From contig JBKPDY010000006.1 of NCBI GenBank assembly GCA_046728155.1, positions 1-64,000 of the forward strand: a stretch of DNA of 64,000 bases, read 5' to 3'. Origin of the DNA: CAWDLX01 sp046728155. GTDB taxonomy: Bacteria > Actinomycetota > Actinomycetes > Mycobacteriales > Micromonosporaceae. Positions 33,873 to 42,502 of this stretch are shown piece after piece. How positions within the stretch are numbered: the first letter of the stretch is position 1; every line of letters begins with the position of its first letter. The position numbers were made by a program, and so were the translations under genes. The notes beneath the pieces were generated by a model. It made no database searches. It worked only from the letters and a program-made list of their open reading frames with translations, and was not told the origin of the DNA.

Positions 33873-34877
33873 ATGGCCATGCCGTTGCGCCAGACCGTAC
33901 GGCTCGGTACCTATCTGCTCAAGCAGAAGCTGCTCCGCAGGGAGAAGTTCCCGCTTCTGGTTGAGCTCGAGCCGTTGTTCGCGTGCAACCTCAAGTGCGC
34001 GGGGTGCGGGAAGATCGCCCAACCGGCCCACCTGCTCAAGCAGCGCATGCCGGTGGAGCAGGCGGTGGCCGCGATCGAGGAAAGTGGTGCCCCGATGGTC
34101 TCCATCGCCGGCGGCGAGCCGTTGATGCACCCCCAGATCGACGAGATCACCCGTCAACTGCTCGCCCGCCACAAGATCGTCTTCTTGTGCACCAACGCTC
34201 TCCTCCTCCCGAAGCACCTGCACAGGTTCAAGCCACATCGCAACTTCGCCTGGATGGTGCACATCGACGGGCTGCGCGAGCGGCACGACCAGTCGGTGCA
34301 GAAGGAGGGCGGCTTCGACGCGGCGGTAGCCGCCATCCGGCAGGTGCAGGCGGCCGGCTTCCGGGTGATGACGAACACGACGTTCTTCAATACCGACACG
34401 CCGGCCGATGTGCAGGGTGTACTGGACTTCCTCAACGACGAGCTCAAGGTCGACAACATGCAGATCTCCCCGGCGTACGCCTACGGCAAGGCTCCCGATC
34501 AGGACCACTGGCTGGCGGTCGATGAGACCCGGGCGCTGTTCCATAAGGCCTTCGCCGACGGCCGGCGCAAGCGGTGGCGGTTGAACCACTCGCCGGTCTT
34601 CCTCGACTTCCTCGAGGGCAGGCGGGAGTTGGCCTGCACGGCGTGGGGTATCCCGTCCTACTCCCTGCTGGGCTGGCAGCGCCCGTGCTACCTGCTCGAC
34701 GACGGCTACGCCCGTACGTACAAGGAACTCATCGAAGAGACCGACTGGTCCGCGTTCGGACGGGGCAAGGACCCACGATGCAGCAACTGCATGGCTCACT
34801 GCGGTTACGAGCCGACGGCGGTCATCGCCACGATGGAATCCTTGCGGGAATCGCTGCGTGCCGTCGTCGGCGGGTGA
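33873..34877 (+). CDS. hpnH: Adenosyl-hopene transferase HpnH (radical SAM)
   Basis: 334 residues. Radical-SAM cluster C38-x3-C42-x2-C45 in FACNLKCAGCGK, the SIAGGEPLMHPQI glycine motif and the C-terminal CSNCMAHCGYEPTA with additional cysteines, all typical of HpnH, which adds the adenosyl group to hopene. Start has AAGGAGGTGAGC 7 nt upstream. It follows the HpnG-IspH stop by 3 nt and precedes dxs by 6 nt. Confidence 0.96.
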   Translation: MAMPLRQTVRLGTYLLKQKLLRREKFPLLVELEPLFACNLKCAGCGKIAQPAHLLKQRMPVEQAVAAIEESGAPMVSIAGGEPLMHPQIDEITRQLLARHKIVFLCTNALLLPKHLHRFKPHRNFAWMVHIDGLRERHDQSVQKEGGFDAAVAAIRQVQAAGFRVMTNTTFFNTDTPADVQGVLDFLNDELKVDNMQISPAYAYGKAPDQDHWLAVDETRALFHKAFADGRRKRWRLNHSPVFLDFLEGRRELACTAWGIPSYSLLGWQRPCYLLDDGYARTYKELIEETDWSAFGRGKDPRCSNCMAHCGYEPTAVIATMESLRESLRAVVGG

Positions 34878-34883
34878 GCAGGC

Positions 34884-36596
34884 ATGGCGCTGCTCGACCA
34901 GATCACCAGCCCGGACCGGCTGCGCGCGCTGCCCGAGTCCGCCCTGCCGGAGCTCGCCGCCGAGATCCGGAGCCGGCTCATCGCCACGGTCAGCCGCACC
35001 GGGGGTCACCTCGGGCCGAATCTCGGCGTCGTGGAGTTGACGATCGCGTTGCACCGGGTATTCGAGTCGCCACGCGATCCGATCATCTGGGACACCGGGC
35101 ATCAGGCGTACGTGCACAAGCTTCTGACCGGACGCGGCCTGAACGACCTCCGGCAGGCCGGCGGCGTGTCGGGGTATCCGTCGCGGGCGGAGAGCGAGCA
35201 CGACCTGGTCGAGAACTCGCACGCGTCGACCTCACTCTCCTATCTGGACGGTGTGGCGAAGGCGCTGGAGATCTCCGGGCAGGTCGGCCGGACCGCGGTG
35301 GCGGTCGTGGGCGACGGAGCCCTCACGGGCGGCATGTGCTGGGAGGCGCTGAACAACATCGCGGCCGCTCCGCACCGCCCGGTGGTGATCGTCCTCAACG
35401 ACAACGGTCGGTCCTACGCTCCGACCGCCGGCGCCATCGGCCAGCATCTCACCGCGATTCCCATGACCGGATCCATCTTCGAGTTGCTCGGCCTGGCCTA
35501 TATCGGGCCGATCGACGGCCACGACGCTCCGGCGGTGGAGGCCGCCCTGCGCAAGGCTCGCGGGCTGGGTATGCCGACGGTCGTGCACTGTATGACCCGT
35601 AAGGGCGAGGGCTACCCGGCGGCGGAGGCCGACGAGGCCGAGAAGATGCACACGATCGGCCCGTCCGGGGGCCGGCCGGGCCGGACCTGGACGGACGTCT
35701 TCGCCGACGAGCTGGTCGCCATCGGCGCGGAGCGCCCGGATGTGGTCGCCATCACAGCCGCGATGCCAGGGCCCACCGGGCTCTGCGCGTTCGCCGAGCG
35801 CTATCCACATCGGACATTCGACGTGGGCATCGCCGAGCAGCACGCGGTCACCTCAGCGGCCGGCCTGGCGATCGGTGGTCTGCACCCGGTCGTCTGCATC
35901 TACGGCACCTTTCTCAACCGCGCCTTCGACCAGGTGCTGATGGATGTCGCTCTGCACCGGTTGCCGGTCACGTTCGTGCTCGACCGGTCGGGCATCACCG
36001 GCCCCGATGGCCCGTCCCACCACGGCATGTGGGACCTGACGCTGCTGGGCACTGTGCCCGGCATGCGGGTGGCCGCGCCTCGTGACGGGGCCATGCTCTG
36101 CCGGCTCCTTCGCGAGGCCGTTGCGCACCCCGGTCCGGCCGCGGTTCGCTTCCCCAAGGCCGATGTCGCGGCCAACCTGGAGTGCCTGTGCCGCTTGGGC
36201 GGCGCCGACGTTCTCTTCTCCGACGCAGGCAATGATGTGCTCGTCATCTGCGTCGGTGCGCTCGCCGGCGCAGCCGTCGCGGCCGGGACCGAGCTGAGCG
36301 CGGGCGGGATCTCCGTGACCGTGGTCGATCCGGGCTGGGTGCTGCCGATCGGCGCGGAGCTCGTCGCGGCGGCCGCCAGTTACCGGTATGTGTACACCGT
36401 TGAGGACTGCGGCGAGCACGGTGGATACCGCGACGCCTTCGCCCGGGCCAGCCGTTCGGCCGGCCTGTCGACGCCGGTTCACGGCATCGCGCTGCCGCAA
36501 CGCTTCCTCCCGCACGGGGCGCGTGGCGCGATACTGGCCGAGCATGGTCTCGACGGACCCGGGATAGCCCACGCCGTACGATCCCTCGTCCGGTAG
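34884..36596 (+). CDS. dxs: 1-deoxy-D-xylulose-5-phosphate synthase
   Basis: 570 residues, slightly short for the family (about 620-640). TPP motif GDGALTGGMCWEALNN; HQAYVHKLLTGR; catalytic AEQHAVTSAAGLAIGG; and DRSGITGPDGPSHHG. It starts the MEP pathway from pyruvate and glyceraldehyde-3-phosphate. It is last in the operon, followed by a terminator. A dedicated copy in hopanoid clusters usually complements a housekeeping dxs elsewhere (inference). Confidence 0.95.
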   Translation: MALLDQITSPDRLRALPESALPELAAEIRSRLIATVSRTGGHLGPNLGVVELTIALHRVFESPRDPIIWDTGHQAYVHKLLTGRGLNDLRQAGGVSGYPSRAESEHDLVENSHASTSLSYLDGVAKALEISGQVGRTAVAVVGDGALTGGMCWEALNNIAAAPHRPVVIVLNDNGRSYAPTAGAIGQHLTAIPMTGSIFELLGLAYIGPIDGHDAPAVEAALRKARGLGMPTVVHCMTRKGEGYPAAEADEAEKMHTIGPSGGRPGRTWTDVFADELVAIGAERPDVVAITAAMPGPTGLCAFAERYPHRTFDVGIAEQHAVTSAAGLAIGGLHPVVCIYGTFLNRAFDQVLMDVALHRLPVTFVLDRSGITGPDGPSHHGMWDLTLLGTVPGMRVAAPRDGAMLCRLLREAVAHPGPAAVRFPKADVAANLECLCRLGGADVLFSDAGNDVLVICVGALAGAAVAAGTELSAGGISVTVVDPGWVLPIGAELVAAAASYRYVYTVEDCGEHGGYRDAFARASRSAGLSTPVHGIALPQRFLPHGARGAILAEHGLDGPGIAHAVRSLVR

Positions 36597-36628
36597 CCGG
36601 CGCCGCACTTGCACGTGCCGAGCGGAAA

Positions 36629-36660
36629 CCCGCTCCGGTGGGCTGACCCACCGGAGCGGG
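36629..36660 (+). terminator. Hairpin terminator of the hopanoid operon
   Basis: CCCGCTCCGGTGGG (36629-36642), loop CTGA, then the perfect complement (36647-36660): a 14-bp stem 33 nt after the dxs stop. No U-tract, as is usual in high-GC actinomycetes. Confidence 0.85.
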
Positions 36661-36943
36661 GGCCGACGCGCTCGCCGTCCCAGCCGACCGCGCGGCAGGC
36701 GGCGCGGAGCAGCGCACCGCCGGGAGCTGCGCGACGCCACCGAACCGCGGACGTACCGCGGCCACGCGACCGGCTTGGTCACGCACGCTCACCGCGTATG
36801 ACGTCCGGATGGCATGACCAGTTCATCGGCCTTGAGATCCATTGTGGACACGTGAGCGCAGCCACGACCACGGCTGAACCGTAGGGCCGCGCCCGACGTA
36901 TGACGTAGACATCCTGGCGTCTAGGTGCCGAAGGGCTCCACGC
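36661..36943. other. Intergenic region before WhiB-like copy 2
   Basis: About 280 bp without a plausible gene. It holds one GTCCA-N3-TGGAC near-match (36837-36849) and the presumed promoter of the WhiB-like gene. Confidence 0.5.
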
Positions 36944-37360
36944 ATGCGGTCAAGTCCACCCGCCACGAGTTCACCGCCGCGGCCGGAGTTCTGGTGGCAG
37001 GACGCCGCGTGCGCGGGCCTCGACCCCGAATGGTGGTCGGACGACCGCTCCATGCGGCCGGTCGCCGTCGAGATCTGCCTACGCTGCCCGGTCCGGGAGC
37101 CATGCCTCGCCGAGGCGGTCCGCATCGGGGACTGCGGCGTCGTCCGCGGTGCGATGCTGCTGGTCAAGACGCGCCGTGGAAGTTCGGCGGTCTCGCTCAT
37201 CTGCTCGACCTGCCGGGTCCGACCGGTCATCATGACCGCGACCGGTCACACCTTCTACTGTGGACCGGACTGCGCGGCCAGCGCGGTCAAAGATGGCCGG
37301 ATGCCCACATACGTCCGTCGAGCCGCCGCCCGCAGACGGGGTCAGATCGCGAGCCGGTAG
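36944..37360 (+). CDS. WhiB-like protein with C-terminal Cys4 element (copy 2)
   Basis: 138 residues. Cluster cysteines C23, C45, C48 and C54 (EICLRCPVREPC), then GVVRGA in place of G-V-W-G-G, and a second set C87-x2-C90 and C106-x3-C110 (YCGPDC). Copy 1 at 15179 is its close relative, with the same spacing. AAGGG 8 nt before the ATG serves as Shine-Dalgarno. Its last 19 nt overlap the convergent HemD-like gene. Probably an Fe-S transcription cofactor; target unknown. Confidence 0.85.
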   Translation: MRSSPPATSSPPRPEFWWQDAACAGLDPEWWSDDRSMRPVAVEICLRCPVREPCLAEAVRIGDCGVVRGAMLLVKTRRGSSAVSLICSTCRVRPVIMTATGHTFYCGPDCAASAVKDGRMPTYVRRAAARRRGQIASR

Positions 37361-38607
37361 CCACGCTTCACGACGGTCTGGACCAGCCCCAGTCCGTCCA
37401 GCTCGGTCCCGTCCAGGCAGCGGCGAAGTCGCGAGACCGCCATCTCGATCGCATGGTCGTCCACATCGGACCATCCTGGAACGTGGGTGCGGATCTCGGC
37501 CGCCGAGAGGACGCGTCCGGGCCGGCGGGCCAACGCGCGCAGAACCGCAACCGGTCCGGGCTGGATCGGAACGAGTACGTCACCGACCACGAGAGCCTGC
37601 CCCCGCAGCTGTATCCGCCGGCCATCGAGCACCAGGTAGAGGGCCCGCCGCGGTAGCTCCTGGGCTACGGTAGCGACCAGGTCGTCGACATACGGACGCG
37701 GCGCGACGATGACCGGCACCCCGCGCTCGACCAGGGGCTGCGCTGCCAGCGGGCCGAGGCATACGACGAGGACGTTCTCGACGACCGCGTTCAGCAGCTG
37801 GTCCAGGCTGGCGTCCACAGTGGCCTGCTCCACCAGGTTCTCGGTGCAGGAGGCCGACGTCAGCACGACGGCATCGACCTGGCGTCGCACCATCTGATCG
37901 GCGAGGCGGCGCAGTACGTCGCGGTGGTTGGGCGGCTGCAACCGGTACGTGCGCACCGGCACCACGTCCGCGCCGGTCTCGGCCAGTGCCAGGCAGAGTT
38001 CGCGGACCGGCTCGCCGTCGAGTTGAGCAAGCACCCGACGACCAGCCATGGGCTGCGCGAGCAGGTAAGCGAAGAGGTCCTCCGTGGTCGCGGATGCGGT
38101 GGACCAGATCTCGGTCAGTCCGAGCTCGCGAAGGCCGTCGGCGGCCCGGCCGTCGCGGGCGAGCAGCCTCGCTCCGGCGAACCGGCCGACGAGGTCGTCC
38201 GCCACGCCGAGCGAGCGCGCGGTGGCGAGCCAGCAACGGAGGCCGAACGCGGAGGAGACGACCACCTCGTCGGCGGGTCCTTCGACCGCAAGCCTGGTCG
38301 CGGCGGCGAGGTCGTCCGGATCGGCTTGGGCGACGGTACGGGTCGCCTGCACCGAGACCGTTCTGGCGCCGTAGCGGTCGAGGTACGCCGCTATCGGATG
38401 GTGCCGGCGGTCTGTGGCCACCGCAACCGTATAGCCCGCGAGCGGGAGCGGGCCGTCGTCTGCCGGCTGTGGGGCCGGGCGGTCGCTTGCTGTCGACGGC
38501 TCCGGTACGGTCGGATCCGCCTGCCGGTCCGAACGCCTCGTCGCCGGCGAGCCCGCGCTGGTCAACTCCGCTGAGAGAGTCCGTCCTGCTGCGCCCACCG
38601 CTGGCAC
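37342..38607 (-). CDS. HemD-like protein fused to winged-helix DNA-binding domain
   Basis: 421 residues, start uncertain in a Pro/Ser-rich N-terminus of about 55 residues. Residues about 57-310 show the bilobal uroporphyrinogen-III synthase fold (GYTVAVATDRRHHPIAAYLDRYGARTVSV, VVLTSASCTENL, VVCLGPLAAQPLVERGV). Residues about 325-421 are an OmpR-type winged helix (LSAAEIRTHVPGW...AVSRLRRCLDG...VKRGYRLAI). Such hybrids occur in actinomycetes, often next to nitrite/assimilatory genes, but none is here. It may be a tetrapyrrole-sensing regulator rather than an enzyme. Confidence 0.85.
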   Translation of the reverse strand: MPAVGAAGRTLSAELTSAGSPATRRSDRQADPTVPEPSTASDRPAPQPADDGPLPLAGYTVAVATDRRHHPIAAYLDRYGARTVSVQATRTVAQADPDDLAAATRLAVEGPADEVVVSSAFGLRCWLATARSLGVADDLVGRFAGARLLARDGRAADGLRELGLTEIWSTASATTEDLFAYLLAQPMAGRRVLAQLDGEPVRELCLALAETGADVVPVRTYRLQPPNHRDVLRRLADQMVRRQVDAVVLTSASCTENLVEQATVDASLDQLLNAVVENVLVVCLGPLAAQPLVERGVPVIVAPRPYVDDLVATVAQELPRRALYLVLDGRRIQLRGQALVVGDVLVPIQPGPVAVLRALARRPGRVLSAAEIRTHVPGWSDVDDHAIEMAVSRLRRCLDGTELDGLGLVQTVVKRGYRLAI

Positions 38608-38908
38608 CGACGCGTCTCCTCGCGGCCGATCGACACTCCGTGGGGTGGAAACCGGGGTCCCCGCGGAGACGCGAAGCGTCTTCGTGGGGGCAAATCTCTG
38701 GTGCAGTCAGTGTCGCCGGGCGGCAGGTAACGGGCGACTGACGCGCGATTACGGTTGGATAAAGTTCCGCTCACCGATGCGACATGCCCGTCGTGCTGAT
38801 CTTGTGAGGACTGCTTCGGTTATGTTGCGGCGGGTTGGCTAACCTGGCGTCGCGGACGATCGGGCCGGGAAACTCCGTGCAGGCCCTGCCAGACGACCAG
38901 GAGAGCCC
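38608..38908. other. Divergent intergenic region
   Basis: About 300 bp between the HemD-like gene and ABC importer 1. It contains the hairpin at 38659-38689 and presumably promoters for both sides. No gene or other operator is evident. Confidence 0.5.
38659..38689. promoter_or_regulatory. Strong hairpin in the divergent region
   Basis: CCCCGCGGAGACGC (38659-38672), loop GAA, and the pairing arm to 38689: a 14-bp stem with two G-U pairs when written as plus-strand RNA. It lies about 50 bp upstream of the HemD-like gene start and 220 bp upstream of the ABC operon, so it is not an obvious terminator of either. Confidence 0.5.
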
Positions 38909-40255
38909 GTGGCCACCAAGGAGTCCATGCCACGAACACAGCACTGGCGCGGACTTCTACTCGCCGCCGGCCTGGCGATCGTCGCCATGGCGGCCACCGG
39001 CTGCTTCGGCAGCCGCCCGCCACCGGGCCGCGGCCCTGGGCCCGATCTGACCGGCCAGATGCTGGAAGTCGCGGCGACATGGTCCGGCACCGAACAGCAG
39101 AATTTCCAGGCCGTGCTGGACGCTTTCCACGCCAGGACCGGCGCTAGGGTCACCTACACCTCGGGCGGAAACGACCTCGCCGTCCTCCTCAACAGCCGGC
39201 TCGCGGGCGGCTCGCCCCCCGACGTGGCGATCATCCCGCAGCCGGGCGTCGTCGCGGAACTTGTCGCCAAGGGAGCCGTCAAACCCCTCACTGGCGAGGC
39301 GCTCGAGGCCGTCCGGGCGAACTACTCCGATGCGTGGCAGAGGCAGGGCCGGTTCCACGGCTTGCAGTACGCCTTCTACTTCAAGGTGGCCGACAAGTCC
39401 GTCATCTGGTACCGAACCGACGACTTCGACGAAGCGGGACTGATCCCGCCACGGACCTGGGACGAATTCCTCGCGGCGTCGCGGACCCTGAACGAGGCCG
39501 GGAGAATTCCAATCGTGGCGGCCGGTAGCGACGGCTGGGTTCTCACCGACTGGTTCGAGAACGCGTACCTGCGTATCGCCGGCGCCACCAACTATGACAA
39601 GCTCGCCCGGCATGAGATCCCGTGGACCGACCCCACCGTGGTCCAGACGCTCACGCTGCTGCAGCGGTACTGGACCACACCGAAGTACATCGAGGGCGGT
39701 CCGGCGGGCGCGGTCCAGATCTCGTTCACCCAGGCGATCGCCGACGTGTTCGGCGCGACCCCCAAGGCATCCATGGTCTTCGAGGGCGACTTCGTGGCGG
39801 CCGAGATCGACAAGCTGGGCAAGGTGAAGGTGGGTGGCGGGGCAAGGTTCTTCGACTGGCCCTCCATCAACGGCTCGTCCCCGGCGGTCGTGACCGCGGG
39901 CGACCAGGCCGTCGCGATGAAGGACACCTCGGCAGCCATGGCGTTGATGGCGTTCCTCGCCTCGCCCGACGCGGCCAGGATCGAGGCGGCGGCGGGTGGT
40001 TTCATATCGGCGAACCGCAATATCGGCGCCTCGGCCTACCCGGACGCGATCACCCGGGAGCTGGCCGAGAACGTGGCCACCGCGCCTTTGCTGCGGTTCG
40101 ACCTCTCCGACCAGGCACCGCAGGCGTTCGGGGGAAGCAGCAGCAGCGACATGTGGGTGCTCCTGCAGACCTTCCTGCGGGAGTCCACTCCGCCGACGAC
40201 GATGGCTCAACAGCTCGAAGCCGCCGCCACCAAGGACTTCGGGAGCGACGGATGA
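38909..40255 (+). CDS. Sugar ABC transporter substrate-binding lipoprotein (importer 1)
   Basis: 448 residues, GTG start with AGGAG 6 nt upstream. Lipoprotein signal: basic N-terminus, hydrophobic helix, lipobox ATGC with Cys near 32. The rest matches cluster B/D sugar-binding proteins (QMLEVAATWSGTEQQNFQAVLDAFHARTGA, then VWYRTDDF). Binds an oligosaccharide outside the membrane. Its TGA overlaps the permease ATG (ATGA). No ATP-binding subunit is in the operon. Confidence 0.92.
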   Translation: MATKESMPRTQHWRGLLLAAGLAIVAMAATGCFGSRPPPGRGPGPDLTGQMLEVAATWSGTEQQNFQAVLDAFHARTGARVTYTSGGNDLAVLLNSRLAGGSPPDVAIIPQPGVVAELVAKGAVKPLTGEALEAVRANYSDAWQRQGRFHGLQYAFYFKVADKSVIWYRTDDFDEAGLIPPRTWDEFLAASRTLNEAGRIPIVAAGSDGWVLTDWFENAYLRIAGATNYDKLARHEIPWTDPTVVQTLTLLQRYWTTPKYIEGGPAGAVQISFTQAIADVFGATPKASMVFEGDFVAAEIDKLGKVKVGGGARFFDWPSINGSSPAVVTAGDQAVAMKDTSAAMALMAFLASPDAARIEAAAGGFISANRNIGASAYPDAITRELAENVATAPLLRFDLSDQAPQAFGGSSSSDMWVLLQTFLRESTPPTTMAQQLEAAATKDFGSDG

Positions 40256-41544
40256 CCGGCACCGCGATGCGCGAGCGTCGAACGGTCGCGCTGCTGTTCA
40301 TCGTCCCGGCGTTGGTCATGCTTGGGGTGCTGGTCTGCTATCCGATCGTCTACACGATCTGGCTGAGCCTGCACAGCCGCGACGGCGGCCGGTATGTCGG
40401 GCTGGCCAACTACGTCACCATGTTCACCGCCGCCGAGACCCGGCGGGCGATCATCAACAACGCCGTCTGGGTCGCGGTGGCGCCGACGATCGTCACCACT
40501 CTCGGCCTGCTGTTCGCGGTCCTCACCGAGCGGGTCGGCCGGGCGAGGGTGCTCAAGACGATCCTGTTCATGCCGATGGCGATCTCGTTCCTGGCCGCCG
40601 GGGTCACCTGGCGGCTGGTCTACGACACAAGTCCCGACCGGGGCGTGCTCAACGCGGGGATCGTGGCGGTGCACGACCTCTTCGCTCCGCCGTCGCCGTA
40701 TTACGGAATGAACCCGCGAGATGGCGGACCGCTCGTGCCCAGCGGCGACGGCGGATTCCAGGCGGCCACGCCCGTCGCCGGCGGCAGCGTCGTCGACCTG
40801 CCCCTGGTCGGGCTGCCCCAGGACCGTATTCCGGAGCGGGCCGGCGCCGCTCTCCGGGCCACGCCATCGTCCGGTGTGGACGGTACGGTCTGGCTCGACT
40901 TCGCCCGTGGTGGCGGCGGCGCGCCCGGGGTGATCGACCCGACGGAGAAGGGGCTGCCCGGGATGACCGTCGAGGTGCTGCGGGGTGGCCAGGTGATCGC
41001 GACCACCGACACCGACCAGGCGGGACGGTTCGCATTCCCAGGCCTGACCGACGGCGGCTACACGATACGACTCGCGGGGAAGAATTTCGCACCACCCTTC
41101 AACGGACTCAGCTGGCTCGGTCCCAGCCTCATCACGCCCGCGCTCATCGGCGCATACATCTGGATCTGGGCCGGGTTCGCGATGGTACTCATCTCCGCCG
41201 GCCTGGCCGTGCTCCCCCGGGACGCTCTGGACGCCGCCCGGGTGGACGGTGCCACGGAGTGGCAGGTTCTCCGGCGGGTGACGGTTCCGTTGACGCGACC
41301 GGTATTGGTGGTCGTTCTCGTGACCCTGGTCATCAACGTCCTCAAGATATTCGATCTCGTGTACGTCCTGGCCCCTGAGTCGTCTCAGCCGTCGGCCAAC
41401 GTGGTGGCGCTGGAGATGTACCGGGTCTCGTTCGGCGGCGGGCTCGACTACGGTCTGGGCAGCGCGCTCGCGGTTCTGCTGTTCATCCTGGTGCTGCCTG
41501 CGATGCTGTTCAATATCCGCCGGTTGAGGAGAGAGCGGGCATGA
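40252..41544 (+). CDS. Sugar ABC permease with inserted Cna-B-like domain (importer 1)
   Basis: 430 residues, about 130-140 more than usual. The first three membrane helices are normal (ALLFIVPALVMLGVLVCYPIVYTIWLSL etc.). After ISFLAAGVTWRLVYDTSPDRGVLN, a segment of about 150 residues replaces the short extracytoplasmic loop; it ends with an SdrD-B/Cna-B-like sandwich (GLPGMTVEVLRGGQVIATT, TDQAGRFAFPGLTDGGYTIR). The last helices resume with the EAA-like DAARVDGATEWQVLRRVTVPLTRP. Start at ATG overlapping the binding-protein stop. Confidence 0.9.
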   Translation: MTGTAMRERRTVALLFIVPALVMLGVLVCYPIVYTIWLSLHSRDGGRYVGLANYVTMFTAAETRRAIINNAVWVAVAPTIVTTLGLLFAVLTERVGRARVLKTILFMPMAISFLAAGVTWRLVYDTSPDRGVLNAGIVAVHDLFAPPSPYYGMNPRDGGPLVPSGDGGFQAATPVAGGSVVDLPLVGLPQDRIPERAGAALRATPSSGVDGTVWLDFARGGGGAPGVIDPTEKGLPGMTVEVLRGGQVIATTDTDQAGRFAFPGLTDGGYTIRLAGKNFAPPFNGLSWLGPSLITPALIGAYIWIWAGFAMVLISAGLAVLPRDALDAARVDGATEWQVLRRVTVPLTRPVLVVVLVTLVINVLKIFDLVYVLAPESSQPSANVVALEMYRVSFGGGLDYGLGSALAVLLFILVLPAMLFNIRRLRRERA

Positions 41545-42461
41545 GCCTCGTGACCGTCCGTCCCGTACCGGAGTTGATGCCGGCCGGCACTGCCATCACC
41601 CCCCCGCCACGGCCGGGACCGCTCGCCCGCTTCGTCGGCAGGTTCGGGCCGGTCGTGCTGCGCCTCCTGGTCGGGCTCGTCGGAGTGTTCTGGCTGGTGC
41701 CGACGCTGGGGTTGGCCGTCGCCAGTCTGCGCTCGACCGCCGACAACAGCGCGACGGGATGGTGGCACATCTTCACCGCTCCGAGCGAGTTGACCCTGCG
41801 CAACTACGCGAACCTGCTGGGCAATCCGGCGATGCTCGGCTCGTTGTGGAACACGATGCTGATCACTGTTCCGGCTACGGTACTGCTAGTCGTGATCGGA
41901 TCGCTTGCCGGGTACGCGCTGGCGTGGGCCGACTTCCGCGGCCAGGACGCGTTGTTCGTCGTGGTCGTGGCCCTCAACGTCGTGCCGATCCAGGTGGCGA
42001 TCATCCCCGACGCGGCCATCTTCCGGCATCTGGGGATCTACGGCCACATCCCGGCGGTTGTGGCGTTCCACGTGGCATTCGGTCTACCGTTCGCGATCTT
42101 CTTGCTGCGCAACTTCTTCGCCGGTTTACCGCGGGACCTGATCGAGGCGGCCAGGACGGACGGCGCCACGGAGGCGTCGATCTTCACCAGGGTCGTGCTG
42201 CCGATCGGCTGGCCGGCGGTGGCCTCGCTGGCGATCTTCGAGTTCCTCTGGGTCTGGAACGATCTGCTCGTCGCGTTGGTGTTCGCCACGTCGGACAATG
42301 CGCCGATCACGTACGCGTTGCGGGAACAGACCCGGGCCTTCTCGTCCAACATCGACATCATCGGACCGGGCTCATTCATCTCGATGCTCATCCCCCTCGC
42401 GGGGTTCTTCGCCTTCCAGCGGTACTTCGTCCGGGGCGTCGTCGCCGGATCGATGACCTGA
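41541..42461 (+). CDS. Sugar ABC permease, second subunit (importer 1)
   Basis: 306 residues; six membrane helices preceded by a Pro-rich cytoplasmic tail. EAA loop: IEAARTDGATEASIFTRVVLP. Start ATG overlaps the preceding stop (ATGA). MalG-like partner of the upstream permease. Operon ends here, 41 bp before a convergent gene. Confidence 0.93.
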   Translation: MSLVTVRPVPELMPAGTAITPPPRPGPLARFVGRFGPVVLRLLVGLVGVFWLVPTLGLAVASLRSTADNSATGWWHIFTAPSELTLRNYANLLGNPAMLGSLWNTMLITVPATVLLVVIGSLAGYALAWADFRGQDALFVVVVALNVVPIQVAIIPDAAIFRHLGIYGHIPAVVAFHVAFGLPFAIFLLRNFFAGLPRDLIEAARTDGATEASIFTRVVLPIGWPAVASLAIFEFLWVWNDLLVALVFATSDNAPITYALREQTRAFSSNIDIIGPGSFISMLIPLAGFFAFQRYFVRGVVAGSMT

Positions 42462-42502
42462 ACGATCCTGGAGAGTTCTACCCGCCCACGATCGGTGCGT
42501 GG

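Noticed and set aside
42463..42474. TGAACGATCC after importer 1 as a LacI half-operator
   Set aside because: Only a 10-bp match, no second arm, and it lies after the operon rather than before it.
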